From contig MU400515.1 of the NCBI GenBank assembly GCA_022578965.1, positions 558,001 to 622,000 of the forward strand: DNA of 64,000 bases, written 5' to 3'. The notes under the pieces were generated by a model that worked only from the letters and a program-made list of their open reading frames with translations, did not search any database and was not told where the DNA came from. The DNA is from Xylaria sp. FL1777 (lineage: Eukaryota; Ascomycota; Sordariomycetes; Xylariales; Xylariaceae). Both the position numbers and the translations under genes were made by a program. Positions 48,401 to 60,768 of this stretch are shown here, in pieces (within the stretch, counting starts at the first letter, position 1; every line of letters begins with the position of its first letter).

Positions 48401-48826
48401 GCCGTCGCATAATCGTGAAGCAGTCGAGACCTCACTACTGAAATCGATATGGCCGGGCGAGTCAATTAGATTTATGAGATATTCTTCGGGCACTGGCTCG
48501 GCGTCTGGTGCAGACCTCCGCAGCATAGAGAAATATAAGGAGATAGCAGACGACTCCATGGTAATCCCCCTGGTTTGCTCGTCGGGCCTGGAATCAAGAT
48601 AACGGATCTTGCCGGCGAGCTTGGGTGAGATAATGCCATTTGTGGCAAGCAAGGCATCTGTGAGCGATGTCTTGCCATGATCGACATGTGCTAGAATGCA
48701 AATCTAAGCTGCCGTGTAAGTTCTTGCTGGACGCCCCAAGTATGAGGAGAGTGGGACACCTACATTTCGCACATTGTCCGCTTGCTGTTGTAAGCCAGCC
48801 AGCTTTTCTGGCGTGACAACAGGCAT
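45431..48826 (-). CDS. EFL1: Elongation-factor-like GTPase Efl1/Ria1
   Basis: A cytoplasmic EF-2-like GTPase that works with the SBDS protein Sdo1 to release Tif6/eIF6 from pre-60S ribosomes. Four exons (48826-48764, 48703-47763, 47701-45888, 45813-45431) give 1066 residues, close to the usual size of Efl1 and longer than EF-2 (about 840) because of inserted segments. The introns are 60, 61 and 74 nt. G-domain motifs: AHVDHGKT at 26-33, RGIT at 66-69, DSPGH at 102-106 and NKID at 156-159. A charged insert with [11 protein letters not shown] follows, then the EF-2-like domain II ([17 protein letters not shown]), domain III (GELHLERCL) and the C-terminal domain ([24 protein letters not shown]), which is split by intron 3. 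EF-2's diphthamide loop is not expected in Efl1. The first exon, [15 protein letters not shown], is short. Confidence 0.95.
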
Positions 48827-49578
48827 CTTGTCGGGTCTGTCTAATGAGGAGGTGGCCGTGAATGAATGGCAAATTTGCAAATAGAGTCGGTCGTCGTAGG
48901 TCTTACTCAAGTTATACGCACGCGGAAGTATTAATGCTCTAGAGGGCGTGATGAAGGCACGGATATTGCTGGCGCCTGAGTGACTAAGAGTGACGCTGGA
49001 TGATTCATCCGTAGAAGCCCAGACGATAGATAGGTCTGTTTCCTATCCCATGGATTTGGCCACTCAAGTAAGCTGCTGCATATGACTAAGATGTATACAC
49101 ATTGGGTGGAATCAGTGATGGGAATCAGGTTCACCAAGCCAAAATTTTCACCTTTATTGAGACTTTTCTATGGCTTTGATATGTACCTAAATATATATAC
49201 TAGCAGGTAGCTGCTTCATCCATTCACGTACCCAACTGGAAAGTAATTGGCGGGGCAGGTTTACCCCGCCACCCCGCCAGTCCATTGCTGTAATCGATAA
49301 CCAACGCAGATAAGACGATAAGCGTAGGTTTGCCATGAAACAGCAACCAACCCTAATGATCCGCTAAAACTTCGGTTCTTGATTGCGTGTGCCTTTTTCG
49401 TACCCCCAATCCCCATCGTCGAAAATATTATCCACGAGCCCCGCCACAGCGATAGAGAGCGAGTGTGTGAAAGCGAAGCGCCTTTAGAGGTTCGGCACCA
49501 TCCCCTCTCCACCACCACCGCCGTGACCACTGTGACCACCGCGAGTGACCACCACGTACCTCGAAGCATCCCTTCACG
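48827..49578. other. Divergent promoter region of EFL1 and eIF3l
   Basis: About 750 bp between two divergently transcribed translation and ribosome genes. It includes a C-rich, pyrimidine-biased leader just before 49579. No gene is seen. A shared promoter region could allow co-regulation, which is inference. Confidence 0.55.
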
Positions 49579-51185
49579 ATGAGCGGCCTCCGAAACGGTG
49601 CGGCGCCCGTACGTGCCATGGAAGACGACAGCGATGTCGAAGAGGAAGCCCTCGTCGCCGACTACAAGGAGCAGGTCCAGTATGAAGATGGCATGGAGGA
49701 CCTGGAGCGCGTCAGCTCCTTGACCATGGCTCAACAGGCCGATGATATCCAGTCCAAACTCGCCGCCGCCGCCCAGCCCCTGGACTTCTCTGCCCCCTTA
49801 GAAGTCAAGTTCCAGAGCTACGATTCCTACTGCAACCTCTTCCATTTCATCCTCAACTCGGAGGGTCCTGTCGATCTAGAGCCTCCCTCGGTTAGTCTAC
49901 TCTCCTCGTCCTGCTGATCTAGGATGTATGCTGACATGCACTGTCCATAGCATTATTGGGCTTGGGATGTGATCGATGAGTTTATTTACCAGTTTAATTC
50001 CTTCTCTTCGTACCGACTTCGAATTGCGCGCCAAGCACGAGACAATGAGGAGGAGAGACAGATCCTGCGCGAGAACCCAAACACCTGGGGATGCTACAGT
50101 GTACTCAACGTTCTGTACTCCCTGATCCAGCGCTCACAGATTTCTGAGCAGCTGGCTGCTATGAAGCGAAACGAGGATCCTGCCGCTGTTGCTGGCGAGT
50201 ATGGTTCCAAGACGCTCTACCGAATGCTTGGCTACTTCTCCATTATTGGTCTCCTACGGGTCCACTGCTTGCTGGGCGACTTCAGCCTTGCGCTCAAGAC
50301 TCTCGACGATATCGAACTTAACAAGAAGGCTATGTTCGCCCGCGTCATGGCCGCCCACTTCACTACGTACTATTACGTGGGCTTTTCATACATGATGATG
50401 CACCGATACGCCGATGCCATTCGCATGTTCAGCCACATTCTCGTCTACGTATCGCGCACCAAGAACTTCCAGAAGAATGCCCAGTACGACTCGATTACCA
50501 AGAAGAATGATCAGATGTATGCCCTCATTGCCATCTGCGTCGCATTCCACCCGACCCGCTTGGATGATACCATCCACACTGCTCTGAGGGAGAAGTACGG
50601 TGACCAGCTCCTCAAGCTGCAGCGTGGGGGTCCCGAATCCCTCCCCATCTTTGAGGAGCTCTTTAGGGCTGCTTGCCCCAAGTTCATCTCACCCGTTCCC
50701 CCGGATTTCGATAACCCGGAAGCCAACGTGGACCCGATTGATCACCATCTCTCCATCTTCATGGATGAGGTCAAGACTAATATGTGGAGTCCCACCGTCA
50801 AGTCCTACTTACGCCTCTACACAACCATGGATCTTAAGAAGCTCGCTGGTTTCCTAGAGGTACAACCGGAGGAACTGCGGTCTTTGCTTTTGGTCAACAA
50901 GCAGAGGACAAAGCAGCTTCGCTGGACTGATCAGGGACTTCTGGATGGCGAATGGGTAAATGTCAGCGACTTAGACTACGCCCTGCAAGGAGTAAGTGCA
51001 ATCCCATCTCTAGCGTTAATCTTGGCCAAACTCAACAAGCTTTTCTTGTGTGAGCGACAAGCTTTTTTTAGAGTACGACCGTGCTAACTGAGGATCTGCA
51101 GGATTTGATTCATATTTCAGAAGCTAAGGTGGGACGTAAACTGGTGGATTGGTATCTGCGCAATTTATCGCGGACATATAACTGA
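49579..51185 (+). CDS. Translation initiation factor eIF3 subunit L
   Basis: A subunit of the eIF3 complex, which binds the 40S ribosome and promotes scanning initiation; eIF3l is present in filamentous fungi and animals but absent from budding yeast. Three exons (49579-49890, 49951-50991, 51102-51185) give 478 residues. Typical features are the acidic N-terminus with DYKEQVQYEDGMEDLERV, then WDVIDEFIYQFNSFSSYR, and TPR-like helices including RMLGYFSIIGLLRVHCLLGDF. The PCI domain covers about residues 310-450 (SYLRLYTTMDLKKLAGFLEV...). The final exon encodes DLIHISEAKVGRKLVDWYLRNLSRTYN-type residues, in phase after a 110-nt intron; without splicing the frame would end in a divergent tail at 51087. 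Intron 1 is 60 nt with a GTTAGT donor. Confidence 0.95.
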
Positions 51186-51933
51186 GACCTCCCACGGAGG
51201 AAATTAATCCTCATCTCGGCAAAAATGGAACAAAGGGCGGGGGATCATTGGGGTCATTGGGGTCACTGTATGCCGGGGTATGATTTAACGCAACGGGTTC
51301 CTCGTCGATTTGCATTGCACAGGCGTCATGGGTTAGTTACGGACCGCTTCTCACACCAGCAGCTCAGGCTACGTAGAATGATGGGCGACTGGCTGACTGG
51401 ATAATTAGTTAGCACAGAACGCAATTGAAAAATGGTGGAATATTAAACCAAGCAAGGACTTCGTTATAAGCAGGCTCGCCACCAATAAATAATTTTTTAA
51501 AAACGTTTAATGCGAGCTCGGATGCTGGAGTGGAAATGAATGCGGTAACTGGGCAATAGTAAGATGAATCACTGTATCCGTCGGTAATTACCCGAGATGG
51601 TGTGGTACCGGTAGTATAAAGCAAGGAACACAAGCGATCTACTAGTATTATTGATCGGTCGAGACTTTTCACGTGCCCACATGGCTACCAAGGGTATACT
51701 TATTTATCTACGAGAGGCAACGTTTCACCGCATCGCCATCTGGTCATCAAATCGTTGCCTGGGTGCGGCGAGTAGTACAAAGGCAGACAAATAGGAACTA
51801 CACACTCCAGGCAATGGCCAGCTACTATTGACCACTTAGAGGCACATCATCTCGTATCGGGCCGGGGACCCCTCTGAGAATCGAGGCTCGCCTGAAAATG
51901 AGTAAGGGGAGGCGGTCAACGGATTTGAAAGGG

Positions 51934-51960
51934 GATGATGACGACGACGACGACGATGAG
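51934..51960. repeat. (GAC/GAT)n microsatellite
   Basis: About eight GAT/GAC-type triplets in tandem. Confidence 0.85.
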
Positions 51961-53108
51961 ATGATAGTAGACACACACACGTGCATGTGTATATCCAATA
52001 CCTTCGTTCATTTATGTGCCGTCGTATTCTGGTGAGTCGCGGGTTATTAAAAACGACGTCGACCCCAACTCCGCATGCCGGTAACGAAAATAGATGTGCG
52101 GTAAGCCGCAGGTTAATCCCGGCAGTTTGCGTGGGAAAACGGAACGGGGGAGTTGGACCAACGACGTACGCGGAAGGTCAACATGTTTTCGATTGAGGGC
52201 TACCGAGTGGAAAGCAGAGGACGTGGGGTGAGCGTGGGAGAGAAGGGAGAGTAATTACGCTTATACTACGTGGTAGGTGACCCTTTTTGTGTCATGGGGT
52301 AGGCGGTAAGTAGGAATTGTAGTGTACTGCTGTGTGAGCGAGTCCCGTACCCTCGGTGAGGCTGTGAGCAAGGCAAAAAGCATGCCAAGGAATCGTGCCG
52401 CAGACGCAAACACCGCCTGATAACACATGGATTCCTACCTTATCAATCGATAGGTATCGGAGCGCGTGCCGCGTTTAGGCGATTTGTTTGGTGCAATCTG
52501 TCCAGGGCGGCCTCACGTCACGCATCGAGGGACACACTGCCTTGTCTCCTTACTTGTAAGTCGTATCCCGTACTTGGAGGCGGTCAGGATCGATAGGGGG
52601 GTTAGGTGTTCGGTGGCAACTTTAGTGGCTCTGGTGAACTTATGCGTACTTATTTTCTACCCCTACCTATCTCTACCTGGCGGAAAACACGGCTTGTAAT
52701 GGTGCTTGCCGTATTCCTTGAGCACAGGCAGGCAGTGGGTAAAAGTGCCGATTCGGACATGATCCAGGCCTGCAGGCCGTTACGGATCTAGCGCGTGCGG
52801 GAATACAAGTCGATGTTGTAGGGTAAGCGACCCTAGATGGAATATTAATTGGACGGGCCGGCGGGGAGCACACGAAACGGCTTTGACGGCACCGCCCGCC
52901 ATCTCCTTTTCCCTAGTGCTCTTCTTCGTGTAGGCACACCAGTACGCTGTAGCCGTTGCGTAGTGTACGTAGGTAGGTTGAAGTCATGCAATTCTGAGCA
53001 GACACAAGTGGTGGACTAACTAGCCATCACGCCGATATCCGGTGATGATCAAGTTCTCAGACACCCGAAGTGCTGTTATGATGACACACGAGCGTCCAAG
53101 TGGGCAGT

Positions 53109-53657
53109 TCAAGACAGTTGGTTACATTGACTCATTATAATACTCCAATACAAACCAGCGTCATGCATCGTTGTACACGAGAGATAGTGTCTACTACTCG
53201 TCCCTATAAACTGGAGCATCAACCCCTCTGTCTCGCCCTCTTCTTGGCCAAACGTGACCGAAATGGGCGCCAAGCGTGCCAAGGTATGGTAGGAATTATC
53301 ATTGCGTCTTCCCCGGGTCTTGGATCCTGTTGGGATGACAGAGAGAGAACTCATACTGGGCAAACTGCGAGGTGCCAGCTGTTGGACGGCATAATCGGCA
53401 TCGAGGTAGCGTGCTGAGGCGCCCGTTGCCAAGGCATTATCATCATGTCGTTGGTAATGGAATGGTGCAAGGAGGGTATTAGTGAGCGTGCCAGTGGGAA
53501 GACAGGAAGGAGAGCTTCTCCCCTCGAGGCTGGAGTTGGCGACTCGTACTATGGTTTGGTATGCTCTGGGTTTACCATCGACGTGGCTGCTGGGTGAAAG
53601 AAACCCCAGATTGGAGGTGGTTTCTACTGGCTCGCCAACGATTGTAGAAGGTGACAT
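53109..53657 (-). CDS. Weak candidate frame, unknown
   Basis: A 182-codon frame from an ATG at 53657. It is Ser/Thr-rich (for example TSNLGFLSPSSH and APRSLPSMSSLS) and has no hydrophobic segment, domain or intron signal that I can see. Its length is the only reason to mention it; frames of this size can occur by chance in DNA of this composition. Confidence 0.17.
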   Translation of the reverse strand: MSPSTIVGEPVETTSNLGFLSPSSHVDGKPRAYQTIVRVANSSLEGRSSPSCLPTGTLTNTLLAPFHYQRHDDNALATGASARYLDADYAVQQLAPRSLPSMSSLSVIPTGSKTRGRRNDNSYHTLARLAPISVTFGQEEGETEGLMLQFIGTSSRHYLSCTTMHDAGLYWSIIMSQCNQLS

Positions 53658-53867
53658 GTGTATGAGGAAGAAATCGGAGACGATATGTTAGAGTGCGTAA
53701 CTTGGAGGTACCTACTTGCGGCTCTCCCTTAGTCCTCCCACCTAGCATATGGCAGATCAGTAGAGGTCCTTTTCGTCTCTGGCTGATGGACACTAGATAC
53801 TACTGTAGGTACGATGTAGGTATACTGGTATACTGGGCATAGGTGCCGCAATAGAGAGCGGGGACGA

Positions 53868-53896
53868 GGAGGGCGAGGGCGAGGGCGAGGGCGAGG
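53868..53896. repeat. (GAGGGC)n 6-bp tandem repeat
   Basis: Four to five GAGGGC units in tandem. Confidence 0.85.
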
Positions 53897-56101
53897 AATG
53901 ATGAAATGACCTCGATGGCGTCGAGGACCTAGCTACTACGTAGGTGACGACAACGAAACTCTTCGTTGCCATGGCCAAGGACTCATCTAACGAGATTAAT
54001 TTATTAGAATCGGCTGCATCGTTCGATTGTCATCGCCAGTGCGTGCCAACTTCGCGCGACTGAGCATGAGGACGGCAACTAAGCGGAGCCAGTAATACCG
54101 CTCAACAGCCTGAGCATGCGAGCAACTGACTGATAAGGCCAAACAGGGCACGCTGCAGCACACAGGAGCCACAGGATCGGTTACGACTTGCCAGGCATAC
54201 AGGCATACATGTGCTGTCGACAACTTCTGGTCATTCCATCTTGGTCGCAGCATCGATGTTCGAGTGGAGTCGACGAAATGCATGAAAAAAGTTAGGGTAA
54301 CTAGAGCAAATCACATGTGCTCCGTCATTCGGACGCCTGCTCAGACGAGGTATCTGTACGTCTCTACAGAGTATTCCGTTCGCCAAGAGTACCTCGACCG
54401 TGACATCTCCCTCCAGCGCCGTTGTGGATACCACCGGCAGTACCACCAGGGCAGAAATCTCACTCCTGAGACATGTCTCGAGATACCTAGGTACCAATAA
54501 AAGCTGCTCATCTGAGTAGTGCCAGTGGACCCGGGTACCTCCTCAATACCTCCCACACACCCTGACGTCTACTGGGTGGCAGCACCCAAGCTTTAGCCGA
54601 TGTACAGTTACATCTGTACTCTATCCCTACATGTACCGGTATACTAGACTACATAATAAACTGATCAACGACGAGAACTACCTACTGCGTATACATGAAT
54701 GTACTGCAGTGGAAGATTTTATACCGTAAGTAAGTCCACAACCAACCAGCCAACTAGCCAACCAACATACTTCCAACTCACCCCTAGCTTTCTTGGCTTT
54801 GTCGATTCTTTCAGCTAAATTATGACATCCTTTGCTCAAGGATTCTCCCTGCCCTACCTTCTTCTGCGCGAACCGGTTTGTTTATTAATGTTCGAGATGT
54901 AGTACCTAGAGAAGTGCTCAGCCCACGTCCCTCCACCCTGCCTTGCGCTCCTCACCTTCGATTTCCTGCACTACCACCTACTTATACTTTGTCTTGTCTA
55001 AACTACCTGCACGGCCCGGCCCATCTCCCTACGTAGGTACATATACCAGGACGCTCGACACATTGTGGCAGTGTTTCTGCTGTTATTAAGTACTACCACC
55101 TTCCCACGCCATCGCTTTCGGAAGACACGTCTATATCGAGTCTCTAGTGGCAAGACCCGACTTAGACAGGTGGGTTGAGCCCTCTGTACCTTAGTCTAAT
55201 AACTGGACCGAAACGTGTGTTTGACTCAACTCGGAGTGCACACATGTAGTTCCCAGCTACGCAGTTTATTAGGAGGTACTTAGCCATACCTACCTGCTTC
55301 GCCTTTTCTCTCGTTCCCTTCTCTCTTGATTCGTACAATTCCGGCCCATCTTCCTACACTACCTACCTACATACATACGCATACATACCTACACTTTTCT
55401 CTTGTGCAACCCTGGCGCCAATTGGGACTTCCAGGAACCTCCAGAAACATACGATAAGGGCAGGGAAACGTGCAACCGTCTTGATCAACCTGTACACGAC
55501 TCGGCGCACGCACATCGACTGTGTAGTCTGGTCGGGGTTTGAAATCGCGTAGAAAGGTGGCCGTCTTATGTACTTAGCTGAGTAGGTCCATGTCTATCTA
55601 AGCCCTAGCTTTGCTGCTCCTTGTCATCGCATCGGCGCTCGCATTCTTATCACCAGCCCGCACATAATAGCCTACATCCCTATACACTGCCCTACGGCCT
55701 GCCTACGGAACCTACGGGGCCTACGGGGCCTGTCTAGTCGCCTACCGGTATTCTATCTATCCGTCCCCGGCCGACGATCAGGTTGTGTGAACGAAGACAC
55801 GCTAGGCCCGCCCAACACGAGCTTCTTTCCACCCTTGCCGCCTTAGACGTATTTTTACCTTTTGACGTGAGCGTGCCAGAAACTCTATCTACGTCCAGCG
55901 CACCTTAGCCTTTCATCGGGCCTGGCTGTAAGGCTTCCTCTACCTCTTTCTCGGTCCTCCCAACTCAATGCTGTTCGATTCGGTTTTGCCTCCTCCGCCC
56001 TCGACCTGAGGCAACGTGAGTTAGGTCTAGACATATTATCCAACATTAGCTATCTTGCCGAAGACACTCCAGATCTTTACCCCCGACCACTCGCGCCCAC
56101 C

Positions 56102-58295
56102 ATGTCGGGCGACAAGTCGACACCCGTCGTAAGCCCCGAGAGCGACGTCTCGCCCAAGTCGCAGCCGACGCCCAAGGGCGATTACTTCAGCCTAGCGAGG
56201 AAGCAGAAGCCCGTCGCCGTTAACGATACAAACCGATCCACCTGCGTGTCCCACACCGAGACCAAGCACCTCGTAACCTTCAATGTCGGAAACCATGCAA
56301 AAGAGACGGAGAATACTGGGGATGCGAGCGCGACGACGCCTGGTGAGACCGCCTCCAGCTCAGGTAGTAGTGCGCCTAACTCGAGGAAGGGCTCCCTCGG
56401 CAATGTCACTTTTCGAGCGCCCCATAACCCGTCGCTCCCGCAGGGGTTGAAGAAGCCGCACGGCGGAAACCGTATCCGAGAGGCCTCGCCGCCCCATCGA
56501 AGGTGAGTCAGCTACCTCTCTCTTGCTTCCACCGCCTCGTCGTTTTCCCTCCCATCCTTCCATCCTTCCATCCTTCCATCCTTCCACCCTACTCCAGCTA
56601 CGCGTGGAAGCTTTCGAGACCAGGAGGTTACACGTATTCCGATGCAACCCAGGCTGGTGGTCGAGAAATGACCGTCCAATGGGGGTTTGCTTCGGCCTAG
56701 ACCTCGAGGCATAATAGACCAAAACGGGCCTCAGCGGCGTTAGTATTGCTTGGAGAAGAATGTTCCTCCCCGCATAAAGTGCTCGCAGCCAGAGGCCTCC
56801 AGGTGCCCCAATGGCGAAAGGGCCGACAAAGATCTCTCGGTTATCGCCAAGGCCAAGTCGCATGACGTCTGATGAGCTCCCGTCATCTGTCATCCACAGC
56901 CATTCGCTAGTCACTCCACGATACCCCGCTTGTCCGGTTTCCCCCACTCCCCTCCCCTTCCCCAACGAACCCCTGGGCACTATCTTGCATCTTGTTGCCC
57001 TCTTTCGGAGCCAAGCGGTAGCATGACCGAACAGATGAGGCTAGATCCGTCGTCGTAGTCTCTCCCCTTATTTGCAGTTTCCAATCTGCTTGCCTCACTC
57101 CAAGTTCAATCTCCTTCCACTGAGCGCGCTACCTGCATAGCGAATGCATCCCTCCCTATAGGGACCCGATGGCAACCGAAACGCTGACCCAGTCTCCTGC
57201 TTCACAAAGGTTCGAGTCCCATGTGGCTTTTGACAACATCCCCCTCGGCGATCCGACACCTTACAATCCAATTTCCTTCACCCTCAATGTCAGACACGCA
57301 GGCTTTCAATTCAGGCGTCGCCACCGTGTCTTCATGGTTGGAGTCGACGATAACTCGTATTCAGATCATGCTCTACAGTGGCTTTTAGACGAGCTAGTCG
57401 ATGACGGCGATGAGATAGTGTGCGTTAGGGTCATCGAGACTCAAGTTCGCTTGACCGATAAGACATACCAAGATGATGCAAAAGCTTTAATGGAGTCGAT
57501 TCAGGCCAAAAACACTCTGAATCGCGCTATTAGTTTAGTTTTGGAATATGCTGTTGGGAAATTGCATAACACGTTCCAGCATCTAGTGAGTGTTTCTCCT
57601 AGGGCGAACGCGTCTAGACCATCCTCAGATCTGACTGTCTAACTAAATTCTCCTATTAGATCAAAATCTACCAGCCATCCATGCTGATTGTCGGGACTAA
57701 AGGGCGTAGTATGGATGGTGTTCAAGGTTTCCTAGTAAACCGTAGTTCATTCTCCAAATACTGTCTTCAATATTCGCCAGTCCCCGTTGTTGTGGTACGT
57801 CCTACCGAAAAACGCGAGAAGAAAAAAGCGAAGCGGGCTGGTGATCCCTCCCGGCAGGGCTATATCCATATACTTGGTGGTCAGAGGCATGAAGCCGATA
57901 GCGAGAACAGCAGTGTATACGAGCTTGAACCTAATCTCACCCCTGACGAGGAGGCTCACCGCGTGGCTGTTGCTGTCGGGCTACCCGCCGCCTATGACCC
58001 TACAATCAAACCCCTTGACCCCTCGAATTTGTTCAGGAGATCCAGCCGTCAGCCGCCTAAGACTCGCGCGAAGGCCGCCTTGTCTGTGGAAAAGAAGCCT
58101 GGTGAAGATTCTGAATCGGAAGAAGACGAAGATGGATTTGAGGTTGCTTCAGGTGCCGACTTGCTGAAAAAGGAAAAACTTCTCAAGATGGAATCGAATG
58201 AGGGGGCTGCGCTACGTGCCGAAACCAGTAAAAGCAGCACCGGGACGCTCGACAGTGACGAAGAACCCCCGGGCAGTGGAGGCGCCAAGACGTGA
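56102..58295 (+). CDS. Universal-stress-protein domain protein
   Basis: A fungal protein with a single USP (adenine-nucleotide-binding Rossmann-like) domain, likely stress-related; the exact role is unknown. Exons 56102-56502, 57162-57585 and 57660-58295 give 486 residues. The N-terminal ~185 residues are Ser/Pro/Lys-rich and disordered. The USP domain runs from about 188 (HRVFMVGVDDNSYSDHALQW) to 323, with GTKG at 287-290, the start of the family's GX2G loop, and a final strand PVPVVVVRP. The C-terminal ~160 residues are charged and disordered, with EKREKKKAKRAG and acidic DSESEEDEDG. Intron 1 is 659 nt, far longer than the others, with GTGAGT and CTATAG ends in matching phase. An ATG at 57169, three codons into exon 2, could start a shorter form that keeps the whole USP domain. 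Confidence 0.87.
56551..56588. repeat. 8-bp tandem repeat CCTTCCAT in intron 1
   Basis: About four copies of CCTTCCAT, inside the 659-nt first intron of the stress-protein gene. Confidence 0.85.
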
Positions 58296-60768
58296 CACAA
58301 GTTTCAGAGAATCAGACAATGTATAAATACTGAATCTTGGGTCTTTTGACGCCTTGGAATATAGGTGTGAGCGAATATGGGCGGCGAGGAGGCGGAGAAA
58401 AAAAAGCCCAGCCCAGAGATATCGTTGAAACTTGGTGGTTGTCGCTTCTTAAGCGTCTTCCTCCATCAAACACGACCACAAGCTTTTCTAGTCAGGTTAC
58501 GTGATAGTAATCGCCAGGCTAGTATGTCTACTGCAAACCCGACATCGCTTTTCTTTCTCTTGCAGATAGTCCTGCTTATGGCGGATTCTCCAAATTTTCA
58601 CCAATATTATTTAAGCAGCGTTAACAGGCGAGTATAGGAGCGGCTATGTTTCAGCTATTTTGTATTACAGGCATTGATAGACTTTACAGATGATGGGCTC
58701 TCTGGGACCGCGTGCGTAGTCAAATTGCCCTTGTAATCCTAGCCCGATAAGTCAAATCCCATAATATAAATATTATTAGCATGGCAACAGTTGCGTTCGT
58801 ACCATACTTATGAACTGCTTAGAATACTCCCCCATACGAGCACGAGCACGAGCATAAGCACAAGCACAAGCACAAGCACCCAATATTGCCGCATATAACA
58901 CTCAGTAATATTATCTATGGTTGGCCAACTGCATGGATAGCTGATCAAAATGTTTTAGAGAGAGAGAGAGGAAAGGAACAAATGTTAGCACGAGAAACAG
59001 AGCGCAACGTCATCTATATTTCCCGATGCACATACACGTACTGAAGATATACATCGATATATATGGGTTGGGCAGGTATGTCAGCAGTATCTATCTAACA
59101 GCGACCCAGTGAGAATTCTGCAGGTACTGCTAGCGAAAAAAGACTGCGTTTGTGTCCCTCTCGGCACTTGTAAATGATCAGGACAATATGGTGGGTTTCC
59201 AGGAATTTTTCAAAACGAAAAACAAAGGAGAGAATGTCTTGATGATAAGGAATCGTGCCTTGAAGGAAGAAAAGAAGAAGGAAAAAGGACAAGCTCGAAG
59301 GAGAACTGACAAAAGTCTGCTAAATTCTTGGCGCGCGGTGTGGAGTCTGGCTTAGCCTGGTCAGTGTTTGTGGCTGGTGCTGTTGTGGCGTCGTATGTAA
59401 ATAGGTAGTGTTATTGGGGTTCACTGGGTAATGCATCTACTTATTTAGGTATATTCTTCTATATACTTGTTGGTTTTACACCATGTTGAATAAAGTAAAA
59501 CTTTAAGATACTGCTAGGAAAGATACCTTAAGACTTTACCAGATGGGTATTTTGGATTTTATAGAAATAGAATCGATTTTAATCTTGTCATATACCTTGC
59601 CGGAGCAATAACTTGAGTACGAATTATTATAACAAAATTGGTGGTTTAATTCTGTACCTTTCGTTCTACTCAGTTTTACCTCCTTCGTTAAAAAACGAAA
59701 CAATGATGGGGTTTAAGGCATAGGTTCGTGCAGAGGCCTTTTCTCATTTTGAATACTCGGAAAGTCTAAATGTTTTCACCTTCGCTCCCGGCTCTACATC
59801 GCCTATCGGCAACGAGCCGCTTCAGCACTTTACTCGCAAAGCAGAACCGGCACAAGTCCTCGACTGCCGCCTCCCGGTGAGATCGGATCGAGCTGGCGAT
59901 GACCATTACTTCCAGAGGTGATCTGTCTCGGTGGCCAGGTATCCAATATAGTGGTTATTATGCGATGAGGCAGTCAGAAGACATGACTTGATGGATGCCT
60001 CAGATGCCGTCGTCGCTATTGGCTTGCTAGGTCCAGTGGCCAACTTGGCGCCGCGGCGCGGTACGCAGCATCATCACCACCAAGCCGGCAGTTCGACATA
60101 CAAGGCATGTACTATCAAGTAAGTACCTAACAGGTTGGGTGCAAGACGCCCCAAGGGCTGGTTCTCACCACAGTCCGTCGAAGGCGTGTGGAATTTGCAT
60201 ACAAGTTTGCAATGTCGGGTTTGTTTTGTCTCTTCGGCGACGGGCGGCGAAATGTACGGTAGTCCGTCAGGTCCTACTTGCGAATATGCATAACGTTCGA
60301 GCTCGAAGAACCCAAGTACGACGGACTATCGTTAGTCTAGCATCCCATCGATATGGGCTCAGAGTCGTGACACATTCTATCTCCCGGCTGATGAGAGTGA
60401 GTTGTATCTGAGGATCATCCGGGCGTTCGGAAAAACCGGTCCCGGGGATGAACAACGACACCCAATCACTCAACTGCCGTGTCATTATGGTCGATACGTC
60501 TATGTTTTGGGTGTGCGACCATATCATTGGTCCTTTAGCTTGGATGTTGATTATTCTCCTTTGGATGAATTCGGAATGAGCACTACTCTATCGACGGACA
60601 CGGCACAAGGAAATTCCGCATTATGATCGTTATGGCTATGAACGAGCATTCTGTAGATATGATGGTCGATGTCCGCTCGCTCTGCTTGAATGGTGCGCGC
60701 TTGTGAATCTCAACCATCCCGGACAGGTCATCAACATCGACGTCAATTTGCACCTCAACACCGTTACG
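58296..60768. other. Intergenic region of about 2.5 kb
   Basis: Contains the 3' UTR of the stress-protein gene, a hexamer repeat at 58836-58880, an AT-rich stretch near 59450-59700, and the promoter of the DUF1996 gene. Frames of up to 90 codons have no support. Confidence 0.55.
58836..58880. repeat. 6-bp tandem repeat GAGCAC / AAGCAC
   Basis: About seven units; the first half reads GAGCAC and the second AAGCAC, with one GAGCAT transition unit. Confidence 0.88.

Larger units (their letters stand above)
51186..56101. other. Intergenic region of about 4.9 kb
   Basis: Contains simple repeats at 51934-51960 and 53868-53896, a TACCTAGGTA at 54484, and scattered TACC motifs. The last 1.3 kb before 56102 are rich in C/T tracts and probably include the promoter and long leader of the stress-protein gene. 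The only frame from an ATG of any length (53657-53109, minus strand, 182 codons) has no domain support and is listed separately with low confidence. Confidence 0.5.

Noticed and set aside
57747..58300. Antisense frames within the stress-protein gene
   Set aside because: They lie opposite coding exon 3, have no splice or domain support and follow its codon composition.
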